Shown: positions 31,381 through 44,127, numbered from the stretch's first letter. The stretch is 64,000 nt of DNA from Ditylenchus dipsaci (GCA_004194705.1 SADC01000934.1:117280-181279), one strand, 5' to 3'. The notes: generated by a model from the sequence alone, not told the origin. Numbers and translations are program-made.

Positions 31381-34300
31381 TAATTCCGTTTCTTTCGTTT
31401 ATACTTTCCGTCCTGACTGCCGAAGAAGATAGTTCCGCAAGCTGATTTGCTGATCTCTGAAGCTACGTTGGCGGCTAAAATATAAATAATGATTAGTGTG
31501 CTCCCACACAAATGTGTACACTTACTTCTTTCCTCGCAGCTTTTGACGCACCATTTGGAAGTTTTTTGTGCTTTTGCATTTCACGATTGGTTCGCCCCAC
31601 ATGTGGTCCCTAATAATGTCGGGTATTAAACAGATTTTAAATAAATTTCTCACTTTCTGCGGCCTTCCAAACTTTTCTCGTCCCTCGCGGCCCTCTTCAA
31701 CTTGTTCTAGACGCTCTTTCTTATTTTGCTTTAGCTTCTTGTGGAGTGCTCATATCATTCAGTCGTGCAAGACCATCTCCACCTGTCTCCTTCCTAAATT
31801 TATAGCTGGTTATATATCAATCAATTAACAGGGGAATCTATTGAACTGTACGAAGCAAACGAAAAAAATCCGACCGCCTATGTTATACAACATATGCGCT
31901 TTACATACACACCATTTCTCGATCCAGAGACTCGAGAAATATCAAGCCAAAATAATATTGTTCCCTGTGGACGGTTCAAAACTTAATACAGTAACATTCA
32001 AAAAAAATGGACTCTTAGCAGAGTCACTATGTATTTTAACGTGTTTGTCAGGTAGACAGATAGTATCTTGGAACTTTTGAATTGACTCGTACAACCAGGG
32101 CGTACGCAGGGGGGGGGGGCAGGGGGGCACGTGCCCGTCAGATTTTTTCTTATCGGTGCCCCCCCGGCCCGTCAGATTTTTCCGAAAACGGTGTAGATAA
32201 AATGGCCTCGAAAATTTGAAAAACGGTGTAGGTAAAATGGCCTGACAATGGCCTGGTGCCCCCCCCCCATCACAAATTCCTGCGTACGCCACTGCGTACA
32301 ACTACAGAGGTTATCTTAAACGCGAAAACTGATACTCGACCATCAGGACATATATCAAATAAAACATACCGAGCAATTTTTTCTTGGATTTCATCGTCCA
32401 ATAGAACCTCGTCGTTCGTCCTCTTTCGGGTCTTGTCCATTTTGTTGGTTGCAATCATTTCTCTGCGAATTTGGTGGGCCCGAATCATTCGGAAATCCGC
32501 ATCAGTTAAAATTCTCGATTCGCTCACTAGCTTTGCTTTCTCAAGTGCCGCTTTTTCAGCCTCTACCTGAAATCAACTGTTTTAACAGTCAATAGATATT
32601 TATTTTCAAAACAAAATTTGACCTTTTCCTTGATCTTCTCCTTTTCTTTTGAGACTGTGGGATTTTGAAGGTCACCTGTTTCCTAGGCGGATCAGTGGAT
32701 GCCAATGAATCATCAGCATCTTCTACTTCCTCATCATCTTCTCCATCATTAGACTAAATGCCATAGAGTTGTAATAAGAAAAATATCATCACCATATTCA
32801 AATAGGACCTCATTCACTTCGTCTCCTGAGTCATTTCCATCATCCGTAACCCAACCTTCGCTGTCATCATCATCGTCGTCAGTCTCCCAGCCGTCATTAT
32901 CATCGTCTTCTCCTTCCTCATCGCTATCATCCAAGTCATCTCTGGCTGATGTGCACTTTTTTTGTCTTGATCTTCAGCATCTAATAAAGCATTAACCATC
33001 CATTTTGAAGATCATGAGAATTTACCTGAATCTGGAAGATCTACCCACTCATCATCATCCGAATCAGGCTCTTCTTCGTATATTTGAGGAGCTCCTTCTC
33101 TGGCAAAACCTCTGAGCCAGGAATAAAGTTGAGAGAGTTGATGACACCATATTCCAGTTTCCTTTTCTGTTCGGAGACAGCTCCAACATCTTTAACCTGA
33201 TTTGGTCGACCACGGTCCTTCTGATGCAAAAGACGAGGATTGACAGACCGGAAGAGGGTGATCAATGCACGAGCAGCCATGGGACATTCTTGTTCTTGAA
33301 GGTCTTATACTAAATGCAAAAACCTAAACTAAAGTCAGTAAGAAAAGATAGAAAGAGATAACCTCAGCCAAGTCTCTCAGCAAATTCTTCAGTGGCCGCA
33401 GCCGGACAGGTGGAAAATATTTCACGGATAGTGTTAAGCCAACAGTCATTGCCTCGTTCGAGTTTCTGTCTGTCACAAAGTTTTGAGCAATCACACGAAC
33501 TAGCTGTTCTACTACATCCGGTGGCACTAATGGATGACAGGCTTGAGCAGCATAGAGCAGGATACGAGTCACTTCTTTCTGCTTGGGTTGCAAGTAGCGA
33601 TGTAGGTAACTGTAGAAACCAAGTGTTTGCAGCTGGTGGATTCCAATCATTCGAGAACATAAAGTTTGGAGAAGCCTAAAGTTGGACTGAGTTACTTAAT
33701 TTAAAAATGCATAGGAATCAAAAACCCGACCTCACAACAACTTCTCATTCTTCTTCGACTCCAAGCATCCAAATAGACGGTCAGCAAATTCTGAGGGTCA
33801 TAGACGGCTCGCATAGTTCTAAATTGCAGAATTTCGAGAGGCCCTCTTTCTTGGACGTCTTTTCTTTGCCAATTGCTTTTTGTAGCCTTTTTAATTGCTT
33901 CTCCCTTTACGAGTCTTTTTGCCGTAACGGATGGAAGAAGTCACATCCCGCAATGTCCTAAACATGTTTTTTAACTGCTCTAGCTGTAAAACTGAAAATT
34001 GAACTTACTGAGCATCATCCTTCTTGTCATTTCCTTCTCCTTCTGAATCGCTGTCCCCCACCAAACCTTCTTCGTCTTCAATGGAACCAAGAAAGAATTT
34101 CATTGTGCTAATCTAAACCATTTCAATTTTGATCAACCACTCGATTTTTCTATGGCAAATAAACTAACCTGAATTCGGCGAACTTTGTGGAATACACAGT
34201 CCATGGCGAGAACATTGCTGTTTTGGCATCTCTCCAGTAGCCCTTGCGATAAGCCTCCACAAGCACCATCTGAGCAGTGCGAGCACACATTGACCGGGAA

Positions 34301-35141
34301 TCCTAAAAACAGTATCTTCAGTGAACAACATCTAGCAGAACTGCCTAATTCTAACTTTGAGTTGAGTGAACACAAATGTTTGCAGCTAGTTGATTCTGGC
34401 GAGAGTGAGATCCCCCCACCATTTCTAGTATCCACCAGACCGCGATTCTTTTTCGACTTGCGGAAGCTTTTCTTTCCATTTTCTTCTTAGATCCTCCCTT
34501 CGTAGACTTGACCAACGATATGATGGACCCAAGAATGAATTTTCTTAAAGAAAACAGGTTGTAAACATATGTTTGAAATAAGGGAAATAAAGGTACAACC
34601 GACCTTAGCTGCTTGTCATCGTAATTGACAAGTTCGAAGAAAACAGGCATCACTTGCATCGCAGTAACCAGCCTCTTTTGGCAGCTGGTCTGCATCATAA
34701 TCGCCTTGCAGAATCCCAAACGCAGCTCTGGCTCTAATTCAACAGCACTGCTGGACGAAAGTGCAGCTATTAAGTGTGGCGGCGAATTCTTTCGCTTTCG
34801 CTAAAACAAAAAAATTAGTTCTTGTAACTTAATCACTTTTGCCAAGGTCACAAATTAAGTCCCAAGCAAAAAATAAAATATATACCCGGATAGTTGAAGG
34901 CGATGGAAGCAATAAAGTTGACGACCTCTAGCAGTTGCTCCACTCCCATGCGATGCATCTTGGGCTGCAGCTCCAACAACTTCATTGATTGGACGAAATG
35001 GTGAAACTGCTCTGAGAACTCTTCCAGGTATGACTCCGGGTCTTTTCTGAGATACTCTTGCAACAGACCAAGATTACCATCTGCTAGCTTGAAGCGACTT
35101 GCGCTGAACCCGCTGTATCCAAAGTCATCTATATTCGTTGC
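31381..35141 (-). CDS. SDAD1: SDA1 homologue (60S subunit biogenesis)
   Basis: SDA1 is a conserved nucleolar protein needed for 60S maturation and export and for actin-dependent growth control. Minus-strand exons follow the family: 'LLQEYLRKDPESYLEEFSE' (35141-34886), 'ELEPELRLGFCKAIMMQTS' (34800-34604), 'MVLVEAYRKGYWRDAK' (~34250), 'MKFFLGSIEDEEGLVGDSD' (~34060), 'QFRTMRAVYDPQNLL' (~33780), 'MIGIHQLQTLGFYSYLHRY', 'RILLYAAQACHPLVPPDVV', 'IAQNFVTDRNSNEAMTVGL' (33650-33420), 'MAARALITLFRSVNPRLL' (~33250), an Asp/Glu-rich block (32749-32940), 'SRILTDADFRMIRAHQIRR' (~32480), and the basic end 'CKSTKNFQMVRQKLRGK' plus 'RQRSFRDQQISLRN' and 'KYKRKKRN' with TAA at 31383-31381. Several one-base shifts are needed (near 33410, 33060, 32960, 31430). 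Each falls inside conserved sequence, so I read them as sequence errors. The start codon exon upstream of 35141 is not found. A hAT MITE lies in one intron. Confidence 0.85.
32096..32294. mobile_element. hAT MITE in an SDA1 intron
   Basis: Perfect 8-bp duplication CGTACAAC (32088-32095 and 32295-32302). Ends CAGGGCGTACGCAGG and CCTGCGTACGCCACTG. The interior repeats CGTCAGATTTTTC and AACGGTGTAG(A/G)TAAAATGGCC. A solo relative end (GGCGTACCCAGG) is near 45990. Confidence 0.85.
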
Positions 35142-35772
35142 CTGAAATTACAACTTCACGTTTGGACTTGGAGATCATTTTCAACCACTTTTCTAAGTAA
35201 AAAAGCTGAATGAACAACATTTGTTTGTAAATCATAGAACGTCTGAAAATTTATTCAATAGGCATTTCGCATAGCACAATTAAATCAACAGAAAAGCATG
35301 CATAAATTGCAGAAAATAGCAACAGAAATTTTCAATGACCACATGAAATATCGAAGAGCCCTTGAGCAAGACACTTTTTTACTTTCGCCACTATAAATAA
35401 AAATTTCGTTGTTACAGAAAAGGGTGGACACATCTATACGCGTAAGCAGGAATACATAAACTCAGGGAGAAAAAACAGATAATGCTAGATGCTTTTATAA
35501 GTAGAACAGCGAGAAATAAATAAATTAACGGAACAGAAGGTCGTGTTGTAAGGAATTCGTTCACCGCCAGTTCTTTTTGGTTGAAGAAGACTACTAGAGA
35601 GAGTCGGAATAGACATCTCCATTGGCAGCTAACTTTAGCTCTGATAAGGTGCTGTAATTGTTATCAAATTAAAAATTTACTCGAGCTTTGATTTTGAAAC
35701 TTCGAATTTATTTTCATGATTTTATGATTTCAACTAAGGCCTTTTGCGCCAGTTTTCTACTTTTGCCTATGT

Positions 35773-35854
35773 ACTCAAACTTCGATATAACGTACCCCGA
35801 TATAACGTACACTTGACCTGGTCCCCAGGGTGTACGTTATATCGAGTTTGACTG
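35773..35854. mobile_element. Miniature pogo-type element (82 bp)
   Basis: ACTCAAACTTCGATATAACG at the left, CGTTATATCGAGTTTGACTG followed by TA at the right; the cassette GATATAACGTACACTTGACC is repeated inside. It is little more than two terminal repeats and a duplicated cassette. Confidence 0.7.
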
Positions 35855-36362
35855 TATCTCGCTAGTTTTGCACTCCCACACAAGCACACTATGATCATTT
35901 TTTTATCAGAATTGTCTACTCTTTCCAATGAGCTTAAAGTTTGCTGTGTGTGTTTGGAAAATAGAGCCATTTTCGTGCAAAAATCCTAATTTTACAGAGA
36001 GAGTTTTTTAAGTTAGTATGCCTCGTTGTCCGGTACATTTTCATAAATACTCGGTGAGTTTAGCTCATTTTGTAGAGCAAAGAAAATGCTAGAACAAGGC
36101 CGAAAAAAAGCTCCGCCAGCTGCAGACAAAACAGCCATTTTACGTTAAGAATTGGAAGACTGAAAAGCACTTTTAGCGTAAAACTTCAACTCCGCCCACC
36201 ATTTGTAAATTCTGACGCCGGAATCGTGTTCAGCGTAGTCCATTGGTTCATAAAAGTTCCAACTAAATCTATGACTCACTATAAAATTTGAAATTCTGCT
36301 CGATACAATAAATATTTAAAATAAAAATTTTCGCATTTGTTCAAATATTTATTGTCTCGAGT

Positions 36363-36641
36363 GAAAAACCTCGATATAACGCCACCCCTTTTCGAAAACA
36401 GTGGCGTTATATCGAGGTTTTGTTTTTAATAACAAAAACTTTTACCGTAGTTAACCGATTTTTACCGATGTTTTACCCAGTAGTTAAAAAAAACGATCGG
36501 TAAAATCGGAATCCTTACGATATTTGGGACCAGACTGTAAAAAACAGAACTAAAAAAGCATTCAAAAAGAGAGGTAAAAAAGTGTCGGACCCTAGGCGGG
36601 AACGAACTTGAGGAGGTGGCGTTACAATCGAGTTTTGACTG
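36363..36641. mobile_element. pogo-type MITE, cassette GATATAACGCCACC
   Basis: The central hairpin (CTCGATATAACGCCACC / GGTGGCGTTATATCGAG-like, 36370-36415) and the right end (GGTGGCGTTACAATCGAG, TTTTGACTG + TA) carry the same cassette. The subterminal block CGATATTTGGGACCAGACTG and GTCGGACCCTAGGCGGGAAC are the family blocks. The left end is missing. Confidence 0.7.
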
Positions 36642-37150
36642 TAATGTTTACAAACATATATTTGTAAAGCAGTTCACGAGAGGTAAATGTAATAATTTAT
36701 TTGCTCACATTCTGCAGTCTGCAGTCTCTGCCGCTGATTCACGTTATTTGCAGCTGATTTGCATTTTCGCAGCTGATCCATAGGGGCGACCAAGCACTAT
36801 CAATTTTTGGCTAAGTTTCGGTATACACTAAGTTTCGGTATACACTAAGTTTCGGTATATAGTTTTTTTATAACGATTGAGTATTTTGACGAATTTTTTT
36901 TTTTTTCGCAAAAAAAATATACTTTGGGGGACCAAGGTAGCCCAAAAATATTTGGCACCTAAAATGTGACCTTAGTCCCCCAAGGTATTTTTTTTCGCAA
37001 AATGCCCAAATCGTGATAAAAACCACGTTAAAAAAAATATTAGACTATTTTTGGAATAAAATTTTTGAAAGTGCTTGGGCCCCTTGTGGATCAGCTGCAA
37101 AAGACGTAAATAAGCTGCAAAAAAAGGTTTGCCCTATCACATCACAAAAC

Positions 37151-40100
37151 TCACTCAGCAAAGTCGTCCCACTCATTTGTGCGCACATTATACAACTTTC
37201 ATGTACATCATACAGAAACACTCGACCATTGTTGTCTGCCACACTCAACTGCTGCCCTAAAATTACGAAATACATAACAAATTTTACAAAGAAGCCAGCA
37301 AACCATTTTTGCTCCACAACAATTTAGTGATTGAGTTGCTGACAGTTATGGTGGCTATTGGTTGCTCTGTGTTGGTGTTCAAATTCCACAAGTTTAACTA
37401 AATTTTAGCATAGTTTTTTTACGAAGATTCATTGGGTTTCCAGTGATTTCGGAATGAAGTTTCAAAAATTTTATATTTTGTTGTACGAAATTTATAATAT
37501 ATAACAGAAAATCACAAAAAACCTACAACTCCATCAGTGGAGGCAGATACGAACACAGCTGGATGGACTGGTGACCACTGTATGTCTACGATATACAGTT
37601 TGTGTTTCCTCTCAAAGCTCAGCAAGGGTTGCAAGTTGTTGGTAGATGAATCTGCAAATTTTAAAATAGTAATATTTGAAAAAAGACCAAAAGACAAACC
37701 CACCTTCAAGTGCCACAACTTTACATTGAAGTCCAAGGAGCCAGATAAACATAGGGGGGAGAAGTCCACAGAACCTGGGGCGTGGTGCAGATCTACTGCT
37801 GTTACTGGCATATCATGTGCTAAAATCGCAAGTACTAATTTTTTTGCGATTTAAGATAAGAATAGGTGATTTCATGTAATTTTTACGCTAGTGTCATATG
37901 CGCCACTCACCCAAAGATAGTACCGTACACTCCCCATCAATTTTTTTAGGGGTACCATATTTTCTCTGATTATAGACCCGGGTCTATAATTTTTCAACCC
38001 CATCGAGGGGGTCCATAATAAGAGACGGGTCTATGATTAGAAAAAATGCTAAAAAGGCATTTTTATCACATTATTCGAGTAAAATATGGAAAACTCGGTG
38101 AAACGGCATAGGTGAGGCGGTCTATAATTAGAGACGGCTCTATAATTAGAGAAAATACTGTACCTAAAACCACTATTTTTCAAACAAATTTTGGATATAA
38201 TCATATATGACACCAGCGCCTAATTAAAAAAAATAAAATTTAGCCAAAAATTACTGTTTTACTAAAATTACTATAATTTCCAAATTTTTCGTAAAACCAA
38301 ATTGGCGTTTTCTTTGTGCAGGTCAAAAAAAAATGCCACAATTGTTTCAATGACAACAAAACCAACCCACCATCAATGCTTCTTGTCATTTCGCCCTTGT
38401 TGCCATGCCTGTCACCCACATACAACGCCTTCTCCTCGCTGCCGATCACAAACGAGTTGATGTTGGAGTGGAAAAAAGACATGCTTAGTGCTGTTATCTA
38501 CAAATAAAATCTTTGACCATGGCCCAGAAAACCATGTCCTAACTAGCAGACCTGTCTCTTGCTCTTGCACATCAGCTGGATGGACTCAATTGGTTGTTGG
38601 AGGTTGTCCACCGACCAGGAGCACAACCTTCCATCCGTCGACACTGTGATCAGGTCATGTGCGTTCTGGAGCCCACCATCCTCATGCACATGATTGGCTG
38701 GGTGTGTGCGTTGGATGACAGTTGGGTCTGAAATACAGGAGGATGGGTGGAATTGTCAGGAAACAAGTACTGACCGACAAACAGGATTCTTCTTGTTGGC
38801 CCTAGTGTCCCAAATGCATATTTGGCCGGAGTAGCAACCCCCAATGATTATGTTGGACTGAAAGCTGTCGAAGATCATGCTGGTCACTCGGGAAGAAACA
38901 GTGGAAGGTTATCCTAAAAAGTGGTTGAATAACAATGGAATTACCGTAACGTTTCTAATAGAAGCCGCCTCTCTAATAAAGAGCGATGGATTTTTATTCA
39001 GCATGGTCGATTTGCATACAAAAGTAGTCTTTAAATTTAAAACTCACTGACGAAATTTGTCAGATAAATCTGAAACATTGAATTTTTTCGGAAACGGCGA
39101 AATCGTGTCAATACCACGAATTAAAATTTTTCACAATTTAATTGAGTCAAACTTAAAAACAAATCATCCTATCACACGTAGAATCATGTGGACAGTAGGA
39201 CTTGATAACTAAAAAGTGATTGTCGTCATCGAAATCTCAAAACCTGGGTCGGTACCCTGGAGTTAGGTGGATATACACCTGTATAATTATTCAAATCCAG
39301 AAAGCATTATAAAAATCCTAGCTTTTGAATAACAACATATACCAACTGATAGCCAGAGAGTAGGGCTTTCAAAAGTATAGACTCATTTTTTAAAAAAAGT
39401 TATGCCGGGGGCAGGGCGAACTCGTATTCGCAAAACTCGTATTCGGCAAAACTCGTATTTGACAAAACTCGTATTTGACAAAACTCGTATTCGCAAAACT
39501 CGCATTCAACAAAACTCGTATTCTACCAAAATTTGCTTGTTTTTATGAGTTAAACACACATTCACAAGGCAACATTCCAATATATATCCGACTAATAAGC
39601 GTTATTGTCTTTAAAATCTACTCATACTAACTGTGATTCTGCTTTTACTTTATTTTTCCTCAGTCAATACAACGTGTTTAATACGAGTTTTGTCAAATAC
39701 GAGTTTTGTCAAATACGAGTTTTGCGAATACGAGTTCGCCTCGCCCCTTATGCCGTACGAAGTGTGCCGAGTGGTAATCTAAAATAGTAATTCGAATTGC
39801 AGTTAATGTTTTTTTGCGAAAAAAGACAGAGAGAAATTTACAAAAGAACAAAAATGTGTAGCTTGATCTGAGATTTCAAATGGTATCATTCATTCTTAGT
39901 AAATTTTGGGGTTGTCTAACTAAAAAAAAGTATGAAGGTGTGCAAGTCGCAGTATTTTCGGTCCTACCACGAAAGTAAGAACTTGAATTCAAATTTGAAT
40001 TTCGATTTCACCCGATTTCATAGGCTAACACGCTGTGGTAAGTTGGATTTCGAAAAGAGGTCGTTATGCAAATCGACTGTTCTGAATACAAACGCGGTGT

Positions 40101-43100
40101 TAGAATCATGTTTTGCGTAGCGTGGATGTTGAAATAATTTTTCCGAAATTATCCCCGTGCCGAAAAAAAAATGAAACGAAAAATGAAAAGACGCAAAAAA
40201 GCATCTCTGAAAACGTACTCAGGTGGTGTTTTTGAAGCGAGTATTCCAGACATTGACAATGCCTTCTGGAGCCAGGGGTGTGTCTGGATTGCGGTCATAG
40301 GCAACCGCCAACAGTTCTGGGTAGAAGGTGGAGAAGTCGAGTGCCGTCACAAATCTGTTCACAGTAATTTTGCCCTGGGAGAATTCTCGGTTGAACACAG
40401 CAATTCGCCTTTGTCTTGTTTGTCGTCGTGCACTGGACCGTTGATGTAGTCCATGAAGATGTCGCCCTGAACAAACACATTCAATCAACAGATTCGAAGC
40501 CTAATAATTGGGCCTGATAAGCACTTACATCCTCGGCCAAAGCCCTTTCAATGACCCTGGTGGTTTGCTGGAAGAAGCGGTTGAAGTCGTGACTGTTTAG
40601 TATCTGTCTACGCTCCTCCTCGCTTAGGTCCGGCACCTTGGTGGGAATATTGCTCGCTGTGCCACCCACATCTTGCTGGTTCTGAAATCCAAATAGATAG
40701 CTGAAGGCTTAGAGCATTTTAGAAAACATAATAGACCGTGCTTAAACCCTCCCTGCCAACTTCACCGTTTACAAAAAAAGGTGACGCCGTTTGTTAGAGG
40801 ACATACCGTATTTAATCTAATAGTAGCCCCGGGCTACTAATTTTCAACCACCCTCTTTGGGGGGGGGGAGGCTACAGGCAAAGCTTTTCCTTGCTGCAAA
40901 AAGACTTTTTTTTGCGCCAAAAAAACCTTTTTTTGCTGCAAATGTACTTCAGCTACTATCAGGGGGGAGCTAAATGTTTTATATAGTACTGTTTTTACAG
41001 TCTGGTCCCAAATATCGTGAGGATTCCGATTTTGCCGATCGTTTTTCAAAAAAGAACAAATTTTGGGTTAAAAAGTAAAAACTCAATGTAGCGACACCTC
41101 TTTTTGAAAACAGCTGACACTATATCGAGGTTTTACTTTTTTAACCCAAAATTTGTTCTCTTTTTTAAAAAAAAGATCGGCGAAATCGGAATCCTCACGA
41201 TATTTGGGAACAGACTGTAAAAGCAGAACTGGCAACTGGATTGCGAACTAGAACTGGCTTGGATTAAAAAAGTGTCGAACCCTAGGCGGAACGAACTTGA
41301 GGGGTGTCGTTATATCGAGGTTTGGCTGTAATCCAAATTGGCAAAAAAATTTATAGGTATTTCATGATCTTGCACCCATACTACTTTCTGCCAGTAGCCC
41401 GGCTATATTACCTGTTGAGCATGATGGTTGAACTGAAGGGCATTCAAATGTTTCCTGATCTCCCGAGTGGGCGACTCATCAAAGTTGGCTGGTGGAATGT
41501 GGATATCCTCGTCCATGGATATCTCATCGTAGTCCATCTCGGCTGAGCCCAAGCTGAATTCTCCCCTGTAAACAGGAACAGTGTAGAAGGGGCAAGCACC
41601 CACCTGCTGCCAGTATAGCCCCGTCGTCTTTTCCGACCCGTAGTTGGACTAATACTAATACTTTTGAATTACTGTTGGATGATGACTACTTTGCAAAGAT
41701 ACAAAAGTTCTTTGCAAAACTGCTGGCACCTCCTTAACTTTTTCTTAAAATTAGTTTTACCTGTAGCGAGTTTCCTCATCTGTTTGAGTGGTCTTGCAGT
41801 AGGACATCTGAAGAACACAGAATGTTACAGTCCACTCTCGATATAAGGACATCCGATTTAAAAACGGAAGTCCGTTCCCACCTTGGGTCCGACACTTTTT
41901 TAGCCAAATTTTTAAAACTTTTGCCAGCTCTGTTTTGACTCTCTGGTCCCAAGTATCGCAAGGATTACGATTTGCCGAGTTTTGCTATTTAGAAGAAAAA
42001 ATTTTAAAAATTTGAAACACGGTCAGCAAAATCGTGATTTTGCGATTTTTGGAACCAGGATGTCAAAACAGAACTGGCAAAAAAATTTAAAAAATCGGGC
42101 TAAAAAATGTCGGATCCAAGGTGGGAACGAACTTTGGCCGGTCCCCTGAGCATAGTGACGGCGCCGTATTATTTTTTACATCACCGTTCTAAGGTTTTTA
42201 GCATCCTTAATTTATTTTATACCTATTTTAGGGGTGACCGTTCACTTTTTAAAGGACCATGGTTTTTGCGCGCAGTGGCATGTGCAAAATTTGAATTGGC
42301 GCGGGACACATCTCTTTCGTCTATCAGTGTACTCTTTCGAGTCGTTTCGAATGACTCCAAAGAGTACACTGATAGACGAAAGAGAAGTGTCTCCCGCCAA
42401 TTCAAATTTTGCGCATGCCGCTGCGCGCAAAGAGCATGGTCCTTTAAAATATGAAAATTTTCAGAAAAAAACCAGGACGGCGTCTTTTGTCGACCATTTT
42501 GAAGTCAAATTATATTTTAAAAAGTGGGCGGTCACCCAGAAATATAATGGACCTGTATGTTAAAAAGCGTTCTATCAAAAAAAAATAGGTGTAAAATAAA
42601 TTAAAAATGCTAAAAATCTAAGACAGGTGATGTAAAAAATAGGACGGCAAAAGACGGCGTGGTCACTATAGATATGAGCTAGAGTTAGAAAACAGACAGT
42701 ATTTACTTGTAATTTCCAACTTTAGCTCATATCTCAACAAACAAGCATTTTTTTGAAATTCTGCTTCCTGATTTAGATTTATTAGGAAATTTTATCTACT
42801 AGGGTGGCTTAGAATATTAAATAAATACTCAAAAATAGGTATTGTCATCAAAATGAAACTAAGTGGACAATTGGAATCCATGCCAACTGCCCTGTTTACT
42901 TTTTAATTTAGGCGAGCGGAAGTTAGTTTTTGAAGATAGTATGATGAACAATTGCAAAAATAATTGCTAAAAATAACTCCGAAAATTGCTTACATGTTCA
43001 TTTTTTGGTGCAATTGAAATGGCATTAACAGCTGTTAGTTCGAGGTTGGATGGACGCTGTACATTCGGTCCATTACGGTTGATCAAACCAGTCTATATTA

Positions 43101-44127
43101 AAAACTAAAATTATTTCAAAATGAAGAAATGCAATGCTCACAGATGTGCTCGAGTTACTAGAATGGTCATTTGGTTGGGTGGTGCAGCAGTGCCCCATTT
43201 CTGTCAATGGCAGCAGTGGAGGAAACATCTATGCCTACACTTTGTAAAATTCTATCCATATCTTCTGTTGTATATCTTGCTGGCACATCAACACCTGAAA
43301 GCAGAGCAAAATAAGAAACTAGGTCTTTTTTGAACGAAGGGGGGCATCTAATAGAGAGAATACGATAATTCGGTTTTTAAAGCTCGGCTCCAATCGAAGT
43401 AAAAGTTCTTAAATTTCGTTTTCCGGTCCAACTATCAGAAAGTTTTTTTTGTCGAAAAGACCTTAAGAAAATATTAAATCACTTTACAAAAGTGTCGTAA
43501 ACTGGCAGAGCGGCCCTATCCCTGATACCAGCCCATTTTTTGCTTTGGTCCCCCTGTTGTTTTTTCATAAATTTTGGCGTGTTTTTTAACCGCTTTTTAT
43601 TTTTAGTTCATCAGCATGATCAGAAAAGCGCTGGTTGAGTTAGTTGAGCTCGTGGATGTCGATAGCTTTCGTTTATGGAATCTTTTTTGCCAAACAACAG
43701 AGGACGCTATCAAACTGTTAGCTAATTTTAGTCTTTTGAGAAATGAAATGCAATAAATGTGGCTCTAAAACAAATGTTGTCGAAAAGAGTGAACTGCAAA
43801 ATGGCATCCGATAAATTATGAAAAACAGGAATAAATTATGAAAAAACAACAGGGGGACCAGAGCAATAAATAGCCGGTATCAGGGATAGGTCCGGCAGAG
43901 CTATACCACACAAATACTTCGACATTTGACTTCCTACATCTATTAGAACCACCGAATTAGCGATTACCAAATCCCCAATGACAATTTTCAAAACTTGCCA
44001 TTCTGAACTGCTGCATTATTCTGATTGAGACGACGCCTTTCCTCTTCTTGTTGTTGCCTTCTTCTCCGCATATCATTTAACTGCTGTTTTTGCGGTCCAG
44101 CTCTTTTGCACGTTCTTGGCTAGTCAT
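37151..44127 (-). CDS. DYNC1I: Cytoplasmic dynein 1 intermediate chain
   Basis: The intermediate chain links dynein heavy chain to dynactin and light chains. Fifteen minus-strand exons: 44127-43995, 43294-43142, 43092-42994, 41807-41761, 41648-41604, 41565-41412, 40681-40529, 40466-40219, 38913-38775, 38727-38552, 38497-38371, 37819-37704, 37651-37523, 37397-37304, 37256-37151. N-terminal coiled coil 'DMRRRRQQQEEERRRLNQ' (dynactin p150 site), then a linker with 'YCKTTQTDEETRYR', 'VPDLSEEERRQILNSHDF' and 'RFFQQTTRVIERALAED', then WD repeats: 'RFVTALDFSTFYPELLAVA', 'IIIGGCYSGQICIWDTR', 'DLITVSTDGRLCSW', 'SFVIGSEEKALYV', 'SGSLDFNVKLWHLK', 'DIQWSPVHPAVFVSASTDG', 'NLWNLNTNTEQP', 'SVADNNGRVFLYDV', ending 'RTNEWDDFAE' and TGA. 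At least seven one- or two-base corrections are needed, for example after 'ELDRK' (A run), at 40390 (GG), at 40222 (CC), at 38905 (TTT) and near 38670 (CC). Confidence 0.92.
37953..38162. mobile_element. TACC-ATATTTTCTC MITE in dynein intron
   Basis: Left TACCATATTTTCTCTGATTA with ATAGACCCGGGTCTAT, right TAATTAGAGAAAATACTGTA. Lies between dynein exons 11 and 12. Confidence 0.65.
39409..39748. mobile_element. Foldback of AAACTCGTATT units in dynein intron
   Basis: Left GCAGGGCGAACTCGTATTCG followed by five more AAACTCGTATT(T/C) units; right units AATACGAGTTTTG and GCGAATACGAGTTCGCC ending TCGCCCC. Lies between exons 8 and 9 of the dynein gene. The centre (39540-39660) is unrelated AT-rich sequence. 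Confidence 0.75.
40804..40995. mobile_element. TACCGTATTTAATC MITE, GTAGCCCCGGGCTAC block
   Basis: Left TACCGTATTTAATCTAATAG followed by the palindrome GTAGCCCCGGGCTAC and TTTTCAACC, the family order of 22397-22628 with a different palindromic block. The right end is not clear. Confidence 0.5.
41073..41328. mobile_element. pogo-type MITE, cassette GTAGCGACACC
   Basis: Hairpin AATGTAGCGACACC / GACACTATATCGAGG (41084-41130) and right end GGTGTCGTTATATCGAGG, TTTGGCTG + TA share the cassette. The interior GATATTTGGGAACAGACTG and GTCGAACCCTAGGCGG are the family blocks. Left terminal part absent. In a dynein intron. Confidence 0.65.
41829..42135. mobile_element. pogo-type MITE, cassette GATATAAGGACATCC
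   Basis: Left TACAGTCCACTCTCGATATA, then AAGTCCGTTCCCACCTTGGG and CTCTGGTCCCAAGTATCGC; the right subterminal block GTCGGATCCAAGGTGGGAAC is present but the extreme right end is replaced by other sequence. Between dynein exons 3 and 4, just upstream of exon 4. Confidence 0.6.
42253..42443. mobile_element. TTAA-flanked palindromic MITE (GGACCATGG)
   Basis: TTAA at 42249-42252 and 42444-42447; AGGACCATGGTTTTTGCGCG and complement, arms of about 90 bp meeting at TTCGAGTCGTTTCGAA. Ends related to the larger TTAA element 55747-56537. Confidence 0.8.
43515..43895. mobile_element. GGTCCCCCTGTTG foldback in dynein intron
   Basis: Outer ends CCCTATCCCTGATACC and GGTATCAGGGATAGG, inner GCTTTGGTCCCCCTGTTGTT and complement. 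The centre (43590-43830) is unrelated and non-coding. Lies between dynein exons 1 and 2. Confidence 0.7.

Larger units (their letters stand above)
35142..37150. other. Intergenic: two MITEs, TIR fragments, no gene
   Basis: Between two minus-strand genes, so it should hold the SDA1 promoter/first exon and the 3' flank of the dynein gene. A hairpin at about 36300-36360 (CAATAAATATTT arms), three tandem CTAAGTTTCGGTATACA units near 36820-36870, and facing GGTCCCCC/GGGGGACC blocks (36930-36990) are the only structure seen besides the two MITEs listed separately. Confidence 0.5.

Noticed and set aside
39409..39748. Regularly spaced AAACTCGTATT units resembling a CRISPR array
   Set aside because: Units are 11 bases, spacers nearly absent, the array is mirrored as an inverted arm, and the context is a eukaryotic intron.
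42107..42563. Overlapping frames on both strands of about 60-115 residues
   Set aside because: They mirror each other because the region is a TTAA palindrome (42253-42443).
44060..44127. Programmed ribosomal frameshifting in the dynein N-terminus
   Set aside because: No slippery heptamer or downstream structure was seen, and similar one-base losses occur in many unrelated exons, so sequence error is simpler.
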